The notes under the pieces are model-generated. The model made no database searches, had not been told where the DNA came from, and worked only from the letters and a program-made list of their open reading frames with translations. From DRKI01 sp011051875 (GTDB taxonomy: Bacteria > Desulfobacterota > Desulfobulbia > Desulfobulbales > Desulfobulbaceae), in NCBI GenBank assembly GCA_026990385.1, contig JALXDL010000005.1, positions 1-30,780 of the forward strand: a stretch of DNA of 30,780 nt, in the 5' to 3' direction. Below, in pieces: positions 15,233 to 24,288 of the stretch; positions within the stretch are counted from its first letter, which is position 1, and the number at the start of each line of letters is the position of its first letter. The translations under genes were made by a program, and so were the position numbers.

Positions 15233-16597
15233 ATGCCCGCCAGACGTTGTGCCATATACCTTCTCACTCTCGTGCTGCTGCCGCTCTCCGCTCTCGGCGC
15301 AGGGGGAGGGCAGAACTTTCCGGTCTACCCGAGCATCCGGGCCAATGTCCATTTCTGGGAACAGGTGTATGGCCGCTATACCACCACCCAGGGCATCCTC
15401 CACGACAAGAACGACCTGGCCATCATCTACACGGTGGTCGACCTCGTGGACTGGAACACCCCCGGCGCGGCACGCATCAACAGGAAACTGATCAAACTCG
15501 CCCGCCAGCGCTACAAGGATATCCTCACCCGGCTCGGGTCAGGGAAAAAACCGGCCACCAGGGAAGAAAAGCACGTCGCCTCTCTCTTTCCAAAGCGCCG
15601 GCACTCGGTCTACCTCAAGGCCAGGGACAACATCAGGCTGCAGATAGGCCAGAAGGACCGGTTCTACCAGGGCGTTATCCGTTCTGGCGCCTACATGCGG
15701 TACATCAAGAACATCTTCAAAAGCTACGGCCTGCCGCAGGAGCTGGCCTATCTTCCCCACGTGGAGTCTTCCTTCAATCCCAAGGCACACAGCAAGGCGG
15801 GTGCCACCGGGTTATGGCAGTTCACCCGGACCACGGGCAGACAGTACCTGACCATCAACGATGTCATCGACGAACGTTACGATCCCCTGCTCGCCAGCCA
15901 TGCCGCTGCCCGCCTGCTCAAGGAAAACCACGCCCTGCTCGGCACCTGGCCCCTTGCTCTCACCGCCTACAATTACGGCCGGAACGGCATGCTCCGCGCT
16001 CTCAGGGAGAAGAAAAACTACGAAAATATTTTCAGGTTCCATCGCAAGGGCCGCTTCAAGTTCGCCTCCCGGAATTTCTATCCCGAATTCCTCGCCGCCA
16101 TGCGTGTCGCCCAAAGACTTGAGCAGGACCGTTCCATCATACTCGACCGGCCCCGCGGCACCGTCACGGTCCGCCTGCGCGGGTATGCGCCGGCCAGGGA
16201 ACTTCGCTCCTACTTCGGTGTCTCCAGGGAGGACTTCGCCCTGCTCAACCCGGCCCTCAGGCGGCCGGTCCTGGAGGGCAGAAAACACATTCCCAAGGGC
16301 TACCTGCTCCGACTGCCCGCCACCAGCGCCGTACGCAGGAAAGTTGCCGGAATGGGCTCGCGCTTCTACCGCTCGCGGCAGATCCGCGACCGGATCTACA
16401 TCGTGCGCAGGGGCGACACCGCCGGCGCCATTGCCCGCAGGTACAACCTGACGCTCAGGGAACTCCGTCTTGCCAACAACCTGGACAGAAACAGCCATAT
16501 CAGGATCGGGCAGAAGCTGAAAATACCGGTCCGGGCGGAAACCGCGGACAGCAACATCATCGTTCTGCGGTCTCGGGGCAAACGCAGACCAGGTTGA
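15233..16597 (+). CDS. MltD-like lytic transglycosylase with LysM domain
   Basis: A 454-aa exported murein hydrolase that cleaves the glycan backbone to give 1,6-anhydro ends. A signal peptide (to about residue 23, ALGAG) is followed by a helical region. The SLT domain comes next, with catalytic Glu178 in HVESSFNP, then AHSKAGATGLWQF and LALTAYNYGRNG. The C-terminal part holds a degenerate LysM-like segment (about 310-370) and a clear LysM (about 387-432, RRGDTAGAIARRYNLT ... IRIGQKLKIP) for peptidoglycan binding. MltD proteins are often lipoproteins; no lipobox is visible here, so this one is probably periplasmic. AAAAGGA lies eight bases before the ATG. Confidence 0.9.
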   Translation: MPARRCAIYLLTLVLLPLSALGAGGGQNFPVYPSIRANVHFWEQVYGRYTTTQGILHDKNDLAIIYTVVDLVDWNTPGAARINRKLIKLARQRYKDILTRLGSGKKPATREEKHVASLFPKRRHSVYLKARDNIRLQIGQKDRFYQGVIRSGAYMRYIKNIFKSYGLPQELAYLPHVESSFNPKAHSKAGATGLWQFTRTTGRQYLTINDVIDERYDPLLASHAAARLLKENHALLGTWPLALTAYNYGRNGMLRALREKKNYENIFRFHRKGRFKFASRNFYPEFLAAMRVAQRLEQDRSIILDRPRGTVTVRLRGYAPARELRSYFGVSREDFALLNPALRRPVLEGRKHIPKGYLLRLPATSAVRRKVAGMGSRFYRSRQIRDRIYIVRRGDTAGAIARRYNLTLRELRLANNLDRNSHIRIGQKLKIPVRAETADSNIIVLRSRGKRRPG

Positions 16598-16731
16598 CGG
16601 CAGCGGGACCGACCCGCCGGACGATCGTGCCGGGCCGGAGAGCAGAGTCTCACAACCTCTATCCATGTTTCCGGCAGAGGTGTGAAACGCACAAGGCAGG
16701 TTTCCGCGTCATCATTGTTGCGGAGCCGTAA

Positions 16732-16834
16732 GCGGTTGCAGGGTGCCGCAGCTGTGGATGATCGAACTTCACAAATTACCCTGCATATTGTGGGGTTCGA
16801 GCGCGTGCAGATGGGGTGCCCTGTGACCGCGTAC
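16732..16834. repeat. Dispersed repeat A, copy 2
   Basis: A 103-base copy of the element at 7441-7546, in the same orientation, with the last 38 bases identical and the same imperfect terminal inverted repeats. It lies in the gap between the transglycosylase stop and the moaE-like gene, ending about 75 bases before that start. Confidence 0.8.
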
Positions 16835-16907
16835 AGATAATTCCCTGCCGGGAACGTGACAGGCACCAGGTGTTCCTCCCGCATTCTGATTTCTGACTTC
16901 TGAGACT

Positions 16908-17270
16908 ATGGATATTTCAAAGACCATTGCCGAACTGAAGAAGAGAGCCGACTTCACGGACAATGTCGGCATGATCCTCATCCACAATGGAACCGTGCGC
17001 AACTGGTCCCGGGCCGACCGCAAACGGGTCATTGCCCTGGAGACCAGGGTTGATCCTGAAAAAGTGGAGAAACTCCGGCAGCAGTACCTCGCGCAGCCGG
17101 GGATCTACGAGATCATCATCGAGGCCCGTTCCGGCCGTTTTCAACCCGGCGATGATCTGTTGTTCATTCTCGTTGCCGGTGATCTGCGCGAACATATCAA
17201 GCCTGTCCTTTCCGAGCTCCTCGACCGGATCAAGTCCGAAGCGATCACCAAGCAGGAGGTCTGCGCCTAG
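16908..17270 (+). CDS. MoaE-like molybdopterin synthase subunit
   Basis: A 120-aa protein resembling the large subunit of molybdopterin synthase, which inserts sulfur from MoaD into precursor Z. The MoaE-type pattern is visible: NVGMILIHNGTVRNWS (the G.VR strand), IYEIIIEARSGRFQPGDDLLFILVAG, and the C-terminal LLDRIKSEAITKQE, with the lysines in the place of the catalytic KxxxxxxKxE. The usual HR motifs are absent or altered, as in the shorter MoaE-like proteins of sulfate reducers, so activity is not certain. It has no strong ribosome site. It stands alone, flanked by repeat A upstream and repeat B downstream, with no other Moco gene nearby. Confidence 0.7.
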   Translation: MDISKTIAELKKRADFTDNVGMILIHNGTVRNWSRADRKRVIALETRVDPEKVEKLRQQYLAQPGIYEIIIEARSGRFQPGDDLLFILVAGDLREHIKPVLSELLDRIKSEAITKQEVCA

Positions 17271-17287
17271 CCCGCATTTTTCACAAG

Positions 17288-17421
17288 CGATCTGCTGCAA
17301 GGCCCGAAAACACCATGCCTGCCACGTCACAGCGCAAAAAGGATTCCTCGACATATTTCAATATGCCTCCAGACCTTTTCGCTTTGTCCCCTGCATTCAC
17401 GGCATTTTCAGGCCTTTCGCG
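17288..17421 (+). repeat. Dispersed repeat B, copy 2
   Basis: About 134 bases matching, in opposite orientation, the copy at 9440-9570; similarity is high across the whole length with scattered substitutions and one or two short gaps. It starts 17 bases after the moaE-like stop and ends about 130 bases before the HDOD gene. Confidence 0.8.
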
Positions 17422-17552
17422 AAAACCTTTGTGAAATCGGGCCAGAAACCCCTTGCAGCGGCCGGTTTCCGGCCGGACATTCCTGCCGGAACGGCAATCC
17501 GTCTTCCTTTTTTGCAGGAAGGGTGCAGAACATCAACAGCAAGGAGCCTTCC

Positions 17553-18395
17553 ATGGAAAAAGCAGAGGAAATAATCCAGCTTTTCAAACAGGTCCGCACA
17601 TTGCCACACATCATCAGTCGTCTGACCCGGCTGATCAATGACGAGAATTCCACGCTCCAGGATTTCGAAGAGGTCATACGCAGCGATCCCGCCCTTGTCG
17701 CCCGGCTGCTGACCCTTGTCAACAGTTCCTATTACGGTGTCGTCCGCAAGGTGGACTCCATCTCCCGTGCGGTGGCCCTCCTGGGCATGAAGAACCTGCA
17801 CAACATTGCCATGACCGATGCCCTCCAGGCCATGGCCGGCCGGGACAATATCCACGGCACCTTCTCCTTCAACCGCCTGTGGCTCCATTGCACAGCCTGT
17901 GGAATCTGTTGCAAGATGATCGCGGAACGGATCTTTTCCATCAACGGTGACGATGCATATCTTACTGGAATTCTACATGATATCGGACTGATCGTTGAAG
18001 TGCAGGTGGATGAGAGGAATTTCATCCGGGCCTTCGATGCCCTGACGGCCGACCCTCCCTCCATAGTGGAACTGGAAAACCGGTATCTCGGCACCGATCA
18101 CTGCCGGATCGGCTATCTGCTGGCCAGGGAGTGGCTCCTGGCGGATCCCATTGCCGAGGCGATCCGGGACCATCACGCAGTCACCGACGACCTCACCCCT
18201 GCCTCTGCCAGGGGCATCCTGCAACTGAGCGAATACATTGTCTCCCAGCTCGGCTATCCCATGAAATCCGGCGTCTCCCTGCCGCTAGCACCGGTTCTGG
18301 CCAACCACCTCCAGGACAACATGGCGGAATACAAGGTCCTGGCCGAGGACCTGCCCGACGAGATCAGCCGGATCCGTGACATGTACGAGAATTGA
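17553..18395 (+). CDS. HDOD-domain signalling protein
   Basis: A 280-aa protein dominated by an HDOD domain, an HD-related output/scaffold domain without the full HD metal site that is common in two-component and chemotaxis gene clusters. Typical features are LPHIISRLTRLIND, IRSDPALVARLLTLVNSSYYG, SISRAVALLGMKNLHNIAM, and LTGILHDIGLIV, which keeps an HD pair, followed by IRDHHAV. A CTACGICC stretch with four cysteines sits in the middle helix, unusual for the family and perhaps redox-sensitive or metal-binding. The start at 17553 has AAGGAG upstream; GTG 17523 is an alternative. It leads the run of five genes and ends 10 bases before the histidine kinase. Confidence 0.85.
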   Translation: MEKAEEIIQLFKQVRTLPHIISRLTRLINDENSTLQDFEEVIRSDPALVARLLTLVNSSYYGVVRKVDSISRAVALLGMKNLHNIAMTDALQAMAGRDNIHGTFSFNRLWLHCTACGICCKMIAERIFSINGDDAYLTGILHDIGLIVEVQVDERNFIRAFDALTADPPSIVELENRYLGTDHCRIGYLLAREWLLADPIAEAIRDHHAVTDDLTPASARGILQLSEYIVSQLGYPMKSGVSLPLAPVLANHLQDNMAEYKVLAEDLPDEISRIRDMYEN

Positions 18396-18405
18396 GGTTG
18401 CCGTT

Positions 18406-20559
18406 ATGCCCATTGACGCGCTTTTTGCAGACCTGGTCGATTCTTCGAAAGAACTGACATCCCTCTGCAGCCACCTGGAACAGGAGACAGAGCACCTCCT
18501 TTTCTTCTGCCTGGCCGAGGATGGCACCCATGTGGCCTCGGCCGGCTTTCCCCTGACCACGGTGGAGGTCAAACGGCTGATCCGTGACCATGCCAACACC
18601 TCCTCCGAGACCGAGTTCACGGCCAACGGCAGGACCTACTACCTGCTCGCCATCCCTGATCTCAACTGCTACCTGCTCGCCACCGGGGAGGAGAAGCAGC
18701 ACCCGGAAACCTCCTTCTGGATACGGACCGTCGTCTCCTTGGCGGTCCGCCTCTTCCTGGCCCACCGTGAAACCCGGGACACCATCAGCCGCCTGCGCAT
18801 CCAGAAAAAACAGTTTGACCGGAAGTCCGCTGTTCTGGAAAAGAAATTCCAGGAGATCATGGCGGAAAACGAGCAGAACTATCTCAAGATCCAGGAGCAG
18901 CAGCTCAACTATTCCAAGACCCTGCAGGCCGAGATCAAGCAGCAGACCGCCGAGCTGCGGAAGGCCAAGAAGGCGGCAGAGGCGGCCAACGTGGCCAAGA
19001 GCGAGTTTCTCGCCGCCATGAGCCACGAGATCCGAACCCCCATGAACGGGATCATCGGCTTCACCGACATGCTGCTCGATACCAGTCTCGCCGACGAGCA
19101 GATCGAATTCGTCCGCACCATCAAACGCAGTGCCGACGCCCTTCTGGCCCTGATCAACGACATCCTCGACTTCTCCAAGGTCGAGGCGGACAAAATGGAC
19201 CTGGAGGAGATCGACTTTGACCCCGAGATCACGGCCCAGGATGTCTGTGACCTGATCCGGCCCAAGGTCGCTTCCCGTCCCATCGAGGTGCTCTGCCGCA
19301 TTGACGACCGGTTGCCGGCCAGCGTCATCGGCGATCCGGGCCGCTATCGGCAGGTCCTGGTCAACCTGATGGGCAATGCGGCCAAATTCACCCGCGAGGG
19401 TGAAATCGAGCTGGCCATCATGGTGGACGACGAGACCGACGAAACCATCACCCTGCATGCCACGGTGCGCGATACGGGCATCGGCATCGCCGGGGACAAG
19501 CTGGACACCATCTTCGAGGCCTTCAAACAGGCCGACGGCTCCACCACCCGGGAATTCGGCGGTACCGGGCTGGGTCTCTCCATCTGCCGCCGCATTGCCG
19601 CCCTGATGCACGGCAATGTCTGGGCCGAGTCTGTGGTCGGCCGGGGCAGCACCTTCCACTTCACCGCCTGCCTGAAGAAATCGGAGAAACAGCACTCCAG
19701 GCGCTTCAACAAGGTCTCCCTCAAGGACAAACGGGTCCTTGTCGTCGATGACAACAGGACCAACCTGGGGATCCTCAGTCATGTTCTTGAAACGGCGGGA
19801 CTCCTGGTGACGCCGTTGCAGGACGGCAACCGTGTCCGGGAAACCGTGATCCGGGCGCAGGCCGAGGGCCGGCCCTTTGACCTGGCCATCCTCGACATCC
19901 AGATGCCGCACCCTGACGGCTATACCGTGGCCCGCATGCTCCGTCACGAGATCAAGGAAACCGCCGGCCTGCCGCTCCTGGCCTACACCTCCTCCACGGA
20001 TCGAAACGCCAAACGCTGCAGGGACGCGGGCTTCAATGCCTTCCTCACCAAGCCCACCCGGCGCGAGATCCTCTTCAAGACCCTGGAAAAACTCCTGGGC
20101 GCAGAAGAACTGACCGAAAGCGGTACTGGGGAAGACAGGCTGATCACCCAGTACTCGGTCCGGGAAGAGATCAAACAGTCGGTACGGATCCTCCTGGCAG
20201 AAGACAATCCGGTCAATCAGAAACTGGCGACCCTGATCCTGACCAAGGCCGGCTACAGGGTGGAGGCGGCAGGCAACGGACGGGAGGCTGTCGAGATGTT
20301 CACCAGTGCCCCGGACCGGTTTGACCTGATCCTCATGGACATCCAGATGCCCGAGATGGACGGGATCGAGGCCACTGCCGAGATACGGCGCCGCGGCTTT
20401 ACCGGAATCCCCATCGTGGCCATGACCGCCAACGCCATGAAGGGAGACCGTGAGATCTGCCTGGATGCCGGCATGAACGATTATATCACCAAACCGATCA
20501 AGCGGGAGCTGGTGTTCGAAATCATTGAAAAATGGCTGTACAGGGAACTGGGCCGATGA
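18406..20559 (+). CDS. Hybrid histidine kinase with two receiver domains
   Basis: A 717-aa cytoplasmic sensor kinase. An N-terminal region of about 120 residues of GAF-like character (no transmembrane helix) leads to a coiled coil (about 125-195). The HisKA domain has His207 in SHEIRTP, and the ATPase domain has NLMGNAAKF, DTGIGI and GGTGLGLSI. Receiver 1 (about 442-562) has its phospho-acceptor Asp497 in ILDIQMP. Receiver 2 (about 593-710) has Asp645 in LMDIQMPEMDG. No Hpt domain is present, so a separate phosphotransfer protein or internal His-Asp transfer is expected. Start 18406 has GAGG eight bases upstream. The stop overlaps the next start (ATGA), implying coupling to the YihY gene. Confidence 0.93.
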   Translation: MPIDALFADLVDSSKELTSLCSHLEQETEHLLFFCLAEDGTHVASAGFPLTTVEVKRLIRDHANTSSETEFTANGRTYYLLAIPDLNCYLLATGEEKQHPETSFWIRTVVSLAVRLFLAHRETRDTISRLRIQKKQFDRKSAVLEKKFQEIMAENEQNYLKIQEQQLNYSKTLQAEIKQQTAELRKAKKAAEAANVAKSEFLAAMSHEIRTPMNGIIGFTDMLLDTSLADEQIEFVRTIKRSADALLALINDILDFSKVEADKMDLEEIDFDPEITAQDVCDLIRPKVASRPIEVLCRIDDRLPASVIGDPGRYRQVLVNLMGNAAKFTREGEIELAIMVDDETDETITLHATVRDTGIGIAGDKLDTIFEAFKQADGSTTREFGGTGLGLSICRRIAALMHGNVWAESVVGRGSTFHFTACLKKSEKQHSRRFNKVSLKDKRVLVVDDNRTNLGILSHVLETAGLLVTPLQDGNRVRETVIRAQAEGRPFDLAILDIQMPHPDGYTVARMLRHEIKETAGLPLLAYTSSTDRNAKRCRDAGFNAFLTKPTRREILFKTLEKLLGAEELTESGTGEDRLITQYSVREEIKQSVRILLAEDNPVNQKLATLILTKAGYRVEAAGNGREAVEMFTSAPDRFDLILMDIQMPEMDGIEATAEIRRRGFTGIPIVAMTANAMKGDREICLDAGMNDYITKPIKRELVFEIIEKWLYRELGR

Positions 20560-21980
20560 AGGACCGGGAAAAAAAGCGGCATGGCGGCATCATTTCCCGC
20601 CTGCGCCGATGGGCCTCCGCCAGACCGGCCGAAGAACAAAAGATCATGGGTTTCCTGCGTACCGTGGTGCGTATCTGCTGCATCATGGCCGACGAGTTTC
20701 TCCTGACCGGCATCTCCCTGCGGGCAGCGGCCCTGACCTATTCCATCATCCTCTCCATGATCCCCATGCTGGCCATGAGCACGGCCGTTCTCAAGGGACT
20801 GGGCAGCGACAACCAGCTCAGGACGGCAGCCTACCGTCTCATCGACGAGCTCGAGCCGGAAGCACCGGCCAGACAGGCCGTTCCGGATACCGCCACCACC
20901 ACTTCGCCGGCCCCGAACCCGGACACGGGGCAACAGCCTCCTCTCTCGCTCACCGGCCATCTTCGCAATGCGGTGGACACCATCTTTGACTACGTGGACC
21001 GGACCAACTTTGCCGCCCTCGGTGCCTTTGGCATCATCGGCCTACTCATTGTCGTCATCCTGGTGCTCAGCACGGTGGAAAGCGCCATGAACGCCATCTG
21101 GCACACTGACCGCGGGCGTTCCCTGTTCCGCAAGGTCATGGACTACCTGGCCCTGCTGATCCTGCTGCCCATCTCCATCAATGTGGCCCTTGCCGGGGAC
21201 GCCATTCTCGAGAGCCCGAAGATGATGGGCTATATCAGTACAGTCATACCGTCGCTCTGGCTGATCCGCATGCTGCTCAAGCTCATCCCGTTTCTCTTTG
21301 TCGTCCTGACCCTGATGCTGATGTACCTCTTCTTTCCCGCGGTAAAGGTCCGGACTTCAGCGGCGTTCGGCGGCGCCGTCTTTGCCGCATTCACCTGGTT
21401 CGTCGTCCTCAAGATCTACGTGGTCCTCCAGGTGGGCGTGGCCAACTATAACGCTATCTACGGCTCCTTTGCCACGGTCCCCCTGTTCCTGATCTGGCTC
21501 CACCTGGGCTGGACCTTCATCCTGACCGGCGCCACCCTGGCATACGCTCTCCAGCACCGCAACCACTATCATTTTCCCGGAGCACCTGCCTCGCCCCGTC
21601 GCCGTCTGCAGCTTGCCTTCGACATCCTGCTGACCGTGTACAGGAACTTCGACCGCCGTCTTCCCACGGACCTGGAAGAGCTGGCCGACGCCCTGCCGTG
21701 CGAAAAACCGGGTGACCTGGAAAAGGTCACCCGCCTCCTGGTCCGGGGAGGCCTGCTGAACAGGATCGGCGACAATGGCGAAGAACAGTTCCTTCCTGCC
21801 GCACCGGCCGACAGGATCACCGCCGCAGAGGTCATCCGCCTGGTCCTGGGCAGGGATTCGGTGCCCTCCACCGGCGGCCACATTGCCGACATGATCATCC
21901 GGGCGGCAGAACAGGGCGTCGACGAAAAGATCCTTGTCACAGTCCATCCCCCCACCCAGGTGACAGACCATGCATCCTGA
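20556..21980 (+). CDS. YihY/BrkB-family membrane protein with C-terminal winged helix
   Basis: A 474-aa inner-membrane protein of the YihY/BrkB family (once misnamed RNase BN; function not settled). Several hydrophobic helices fill residues about 40-330. Between the first helices lies a Pro/Thr/Ala-rich periplasmic-looking insert (about residues 100-140). The family signature region SAMNAIWHTDRGRSLFRKV, LLPISIN and YNAIYGSFATVPLFLIWLHL is present. A soluble tail (about 345-430) has winged-helix character (LPTDLEELADALPC, then VTRLLVRGGLLNRIGD), as in the longer members. The ATG at 20556 overlaps the kinase stop, with AGGGAA upstream. Its end overlaps the ParB-domain gene by 11 bases. Confidence 0.87.
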   Translation: MKDREKKRHGGIISRLRRWASARPAEEQKIMGFLRTVVRICCIMADEFLLTGISLRAAALTYSIILSMIPMLAMSTAVLKGLGSDNQLRTAAYRLIDELEPEAPARQAVPDTATTTSPAPNPDTGQQPPLSLTGHLRNAVDTIFDYVDRTNFAALGAFGIIGLLIVVILVLSTVESAMNAIWHTDRGRSLFRKVMDYLALLILLPISINVALAGDAILESPKMMGYISTVIPSLWLIRMLLKLIPFLFVVLTLMLMYLFFPAVKVRTSAAFGGAVFAAFTWFVVLKIYVVLQVGVANYNAIYGSFATVPLFLIWLHLGWTFILTGATLAYALQHRNHYHFPGAPASPRRRLQLAFDILLTVYRNFDRRLPTDLEELADALPCEKPGDLEKVTRLLVRGGLLNRIGDNGEEQFLPAAPADRITAAEVIRLVLGRDSVPSTGGHIADMIIRAAEQGVDEKILVTVHPPTQVTDHAS

Positions 21981-23715
21981 AACCCGGCCGGACCTGCAGA
22001 AGATCCTGGGCAGCAACAACATTCTGCTCATCATCCCGCACGGTCACCGGCAGGAGGCCGGGCCGACACCGACTCACATGGCCGATCTCGGCAGGGCCCT
22101 GGCCAAGGGACTGCACTGCTACGGTGTCATCAACAGGAAATACAAAAAGGCGATCCTCGACCTTGCCGACACCCGCGCCATTGGGAAACGGCGCAAGGTC
22201 GCGGACGAGTTCCTCGGAACCATCAGGAAGTTCAGGGACGAGATCGCAGGCAACGATCTCCTGCCGCTGGTCCTGATCCTGCAGACCGGTACAGTGGAAG
22301 ATCTGCCCGCCAATACCCTGGTCTTCGGCTATGGCCAGGGAGAGCGCGGCAATCCGGACCGTCCCCACCGGCCGACTCTTTCGCCATCCCTGCTCTCCAG
22401 GATCCGCATGGCCGTGGAGGACCAGGGCATGCAGACCATGGTGGCCGACCCGGCATCCAGCCTCTGCGGACACGAAGGCAACAGCCTGAATCAGCTTTTC
22501 AGGAACAAGAACGAACTGCCGCATTTTCACGATCCAACGGTCCGCTCCCTGCTCATCACCCTGGCGTCGGACCTGGTCGCTGACAGGAAAAAGGCGGAAC
22601 ATACCGCATCTGGCCTGCTCCGCGCCCTGCAGCCCTTTGCCGGCAGCATGTCCCTGGTCCGCCGGGTCGAACTCGACAATATCGACACCGTCACCAGCCA
22701 GGATACCCGGTTCATCTTCAGGGTTCAGGAAGAAGAACAATATGCTGACATGCTGCGTGAGGCCTACCTCAAGGAACTGGCCTCCTCCATAGCCGACAAC
22801 GGCCTGCTTCACCCGCTTGTGCTGCTGCAGAAAAATGACGGCCGTTACAAGATCCTGTGCGGTTTCCGCCGCTTCCAGGCCCTCCGGAGGCTGGGATGGC
22901 GATGGGTCGAGGCCAAGGTCTACCACGAGAATGACTTCACCACCGAGGACCTGTTCAATATCTCGCTGGCAGAAAACACCCGGCGCCGCAATCTCAACCC
23001 GGTGGAGATCGGCAACTTCCTGGAGTCGGCAGCCAGGGAAATGGCACTGAACAACCAGGAACTGGCGGAGCGGTTCGGCGCAAGCCTCGGCATCGGCCGT
23101 CCCGGCCAGAAGGTCTCACAGTCCACTGTCCACAAGTACCGCAAGGTGAACATGATCAGGGAGCGGGGAGAATCGGCAGAGATCATCACCGACCTGATCG
23201 ACGAAAAGCTCTCTTTCACCGTTGTCGCCGAGGTCCTGGCGCCGATCGGGAATCCTGCCGACCGGGACCGCCTTTACCTCGATATCATCAGGCCGCTGGC
23301 GCCGACCCGGCCCCAGATTCTCCAGATCATGAAACTGCTCAACCTGGTCAACGACACCTCTCTTGCCTCTGCCATCAGCGACAGCAGGACCCGCCAGGCC
23401 CTGGCCCGGGCGCAGGAGGCCAGGAATCCCGCGGCAGCATTTATCCGGCATCTGCAGCAGCTTGACAGCGGCGCACTCTCCCGCCGCAAGAACCGTCTCC
23501 GGGACGAGGTCAGCAGACTCAGGAAAAATTTTTTCGGAACCAGGGCGTCAAAGCATGACTTCAACATCACCCCTCCTGCCAGGATGGACCGGCAGGAACT
23601 GACCATGCACATCCGCCTCAAAGAAGAACGACTCGAAGAGACTATCCGGCAACTACAGCAGCTCCTCGCTGACCGCAAACGACTGGCCGAACTCATGGAT
23701 ATCCTGAAGGAGTGA
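21970..23715 (+). CDS. Fusion of amidohydrolase-like domain and ParB/Srx domain
   Basis: A 581-aa cytoplasmic protein. Residues about 10-190 look like the N-formylglutamate amidohydrolase fold: LLIIPHGHRQE (an HxxE pair as in the zinc carboxypeptidase-like group), VINRKYKKAILDL, TLVFGYGQG and GHEGNSLNQLF. The strand that normally supplies a later His reads LILQTG, so activity may be lost. Residues about 255-440 are ParB-like: SIADNGLLHPLVLL, CGFRRFQALRRLGW in the place of the GERR nucleotide motif, LAENTRRRNLNPVE for the ENxxR motif, then a helix-turn-helix-like stretch. The C-terminus is a coiled coil. Expected binding to CTP or DNA is inference. AGGTGA precedes the ATG. No parA is adjacent; the only one in the window lies near 28 kb. 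Confidence 0.7.
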   Translation: MHPETRPDLQKILGSNNILLIIPHGHRQEAGPTPTHMADLGRALAKGLHCYGVINRKYKKAILDLADTRAIGKRRKVADEFLGTIRKFRDEIAGNDLLPLVLILQTGTVEDLPANTLVFGYGQGERGNPDRPHRPTLSPSLLSRIRMAVEDQGMQTMVADPASSLCGHEGNSLNQLFRNKNELPHFHDPTVRSLLITLASDLVADRKKAEHTASGLLRALQPFAGSMSLVRRVELDNIDTVTSQDTRFIFRVQEEEQYADMLREAYLKELASSIADNGLLHPLVLLQKNDGRYKILCGFRRFQALRRLGWRWVEAKVYHENDFTTEDLFNISLAENTRRRNLNPVEIGNFLESAAREMALNNQELAERFGASLGIGRPGQKVSQSTVHKYRKVNMIRERGESAEIITDLIDEKLSFTVVAEVLAPIGNPADRDRLYLDIIRPLAPTRPQILQIMKLLNLVNDTSLASAISDSRTRQALARAQEARNPAAAFIRHLQQLDSGALSRRKNRLRDEVSRLRKNFFGTRASKHDFNITPPARMDRQELTMHIRLKEERLEETIRQLQQLLADRKRLAELMDILKE

Positions 23716-23724
23716 CTTTTTCGC

Positions 23725-24285
23725 ATGCGAAAAATCTTTCTCGTCATCCTCATCCTCGTCCTGCCGGCCCGGGTCCCGGCCGGAATGGCCGATGGTTCAA
23801 CCCTGATTGCAGCCATCCGGGAACTTGCGCTCCAGGGCGACGGTGAGGCCCAGTACAGCCTTGCTCTCCGCTACGACATGGGAGAGGGAGTGCCCAGGAA
23901 TCCGGCCCTGGCGCTGCGCTGGTATGCCAGGGCGTGTGCCCGGGAAGTGGCCGGGGCCTGTTTCTCCATGGGCATGAAGTATGAGTTCGGCAACGGGGTC
24001 AGGAAGAATGTGCGACAGGCCATGGCCCTTTACGAGCAGGCGGCCCTGCAGGGCTGGCCCATGGCCCAGTTCTTTCTCGGGCGGCTTTACCTGGCAGGAG
24101 ACGGCATCCGGCACGACCCGGTACGTGCCGCCGCCTGGCTGACCCTGGCCGCGGAACAGGAATATCCCAATGCGGCGGCCCTGCTTCAGCAGAGCATGAC
24201 GCGCCTCTCCCCCGGGGAACAGGCCCGGGTGACAGCAGAGCTGGCCAGGCTCAGGAAAAAGATGCCCCCGGCCGGAAAGCAGTGA
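23725..24285 (+). CDS. Sel1-repeat exported protein
   Basis: A 186-aa protein with a signal peptide (MRKIFLVILILVLPARVPAG, cleavage near residue 20-23) and three Sel1-type tetratricopeptide-like repeats: GEAQYSLALRYDMGEGVPRN, a second at ACFSMGMKYEFGNGVRKN and a third at AQFFLGRLYLAGDGIRHD, each followed by ALxWY- or AxAWL-like helices. Such proteins are periplasmic adaptors for protein-protein contacts. It begins 10 bases after the ParB-domain gene, with AAGGAG just upstream, and is the last gene of the run. It ends four bases from the end of the convergent aldo/keto reductase gene, with no visible terminator between. Confidence 0.87.
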   Translation: MRKIFLVILILVLPARVPAGMADGSTLIAAIRELALQGDGEAQYSLALRYDMGEGVPRNPALALRWYARACAREVAGACFSMGMKYEFGNGVRKNVRQAMALYEQAALQGWPMAQFFLGRLYLAGDGIRHDPVRAAAWLTLAAEQEYPNAAALLQQSMTRLSPGEQARVTAELARLRKKMPPAGKQ

Positions 24286-24288
24286 AGG

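Noticed and set aside
18364..19947. Long minus-strand open frame opposite the histidine kinase
   Set aside because: The kinase strand carries all HisKA, ATPase and receiver motifs; the antisense frame is a product of high GC at third positions.
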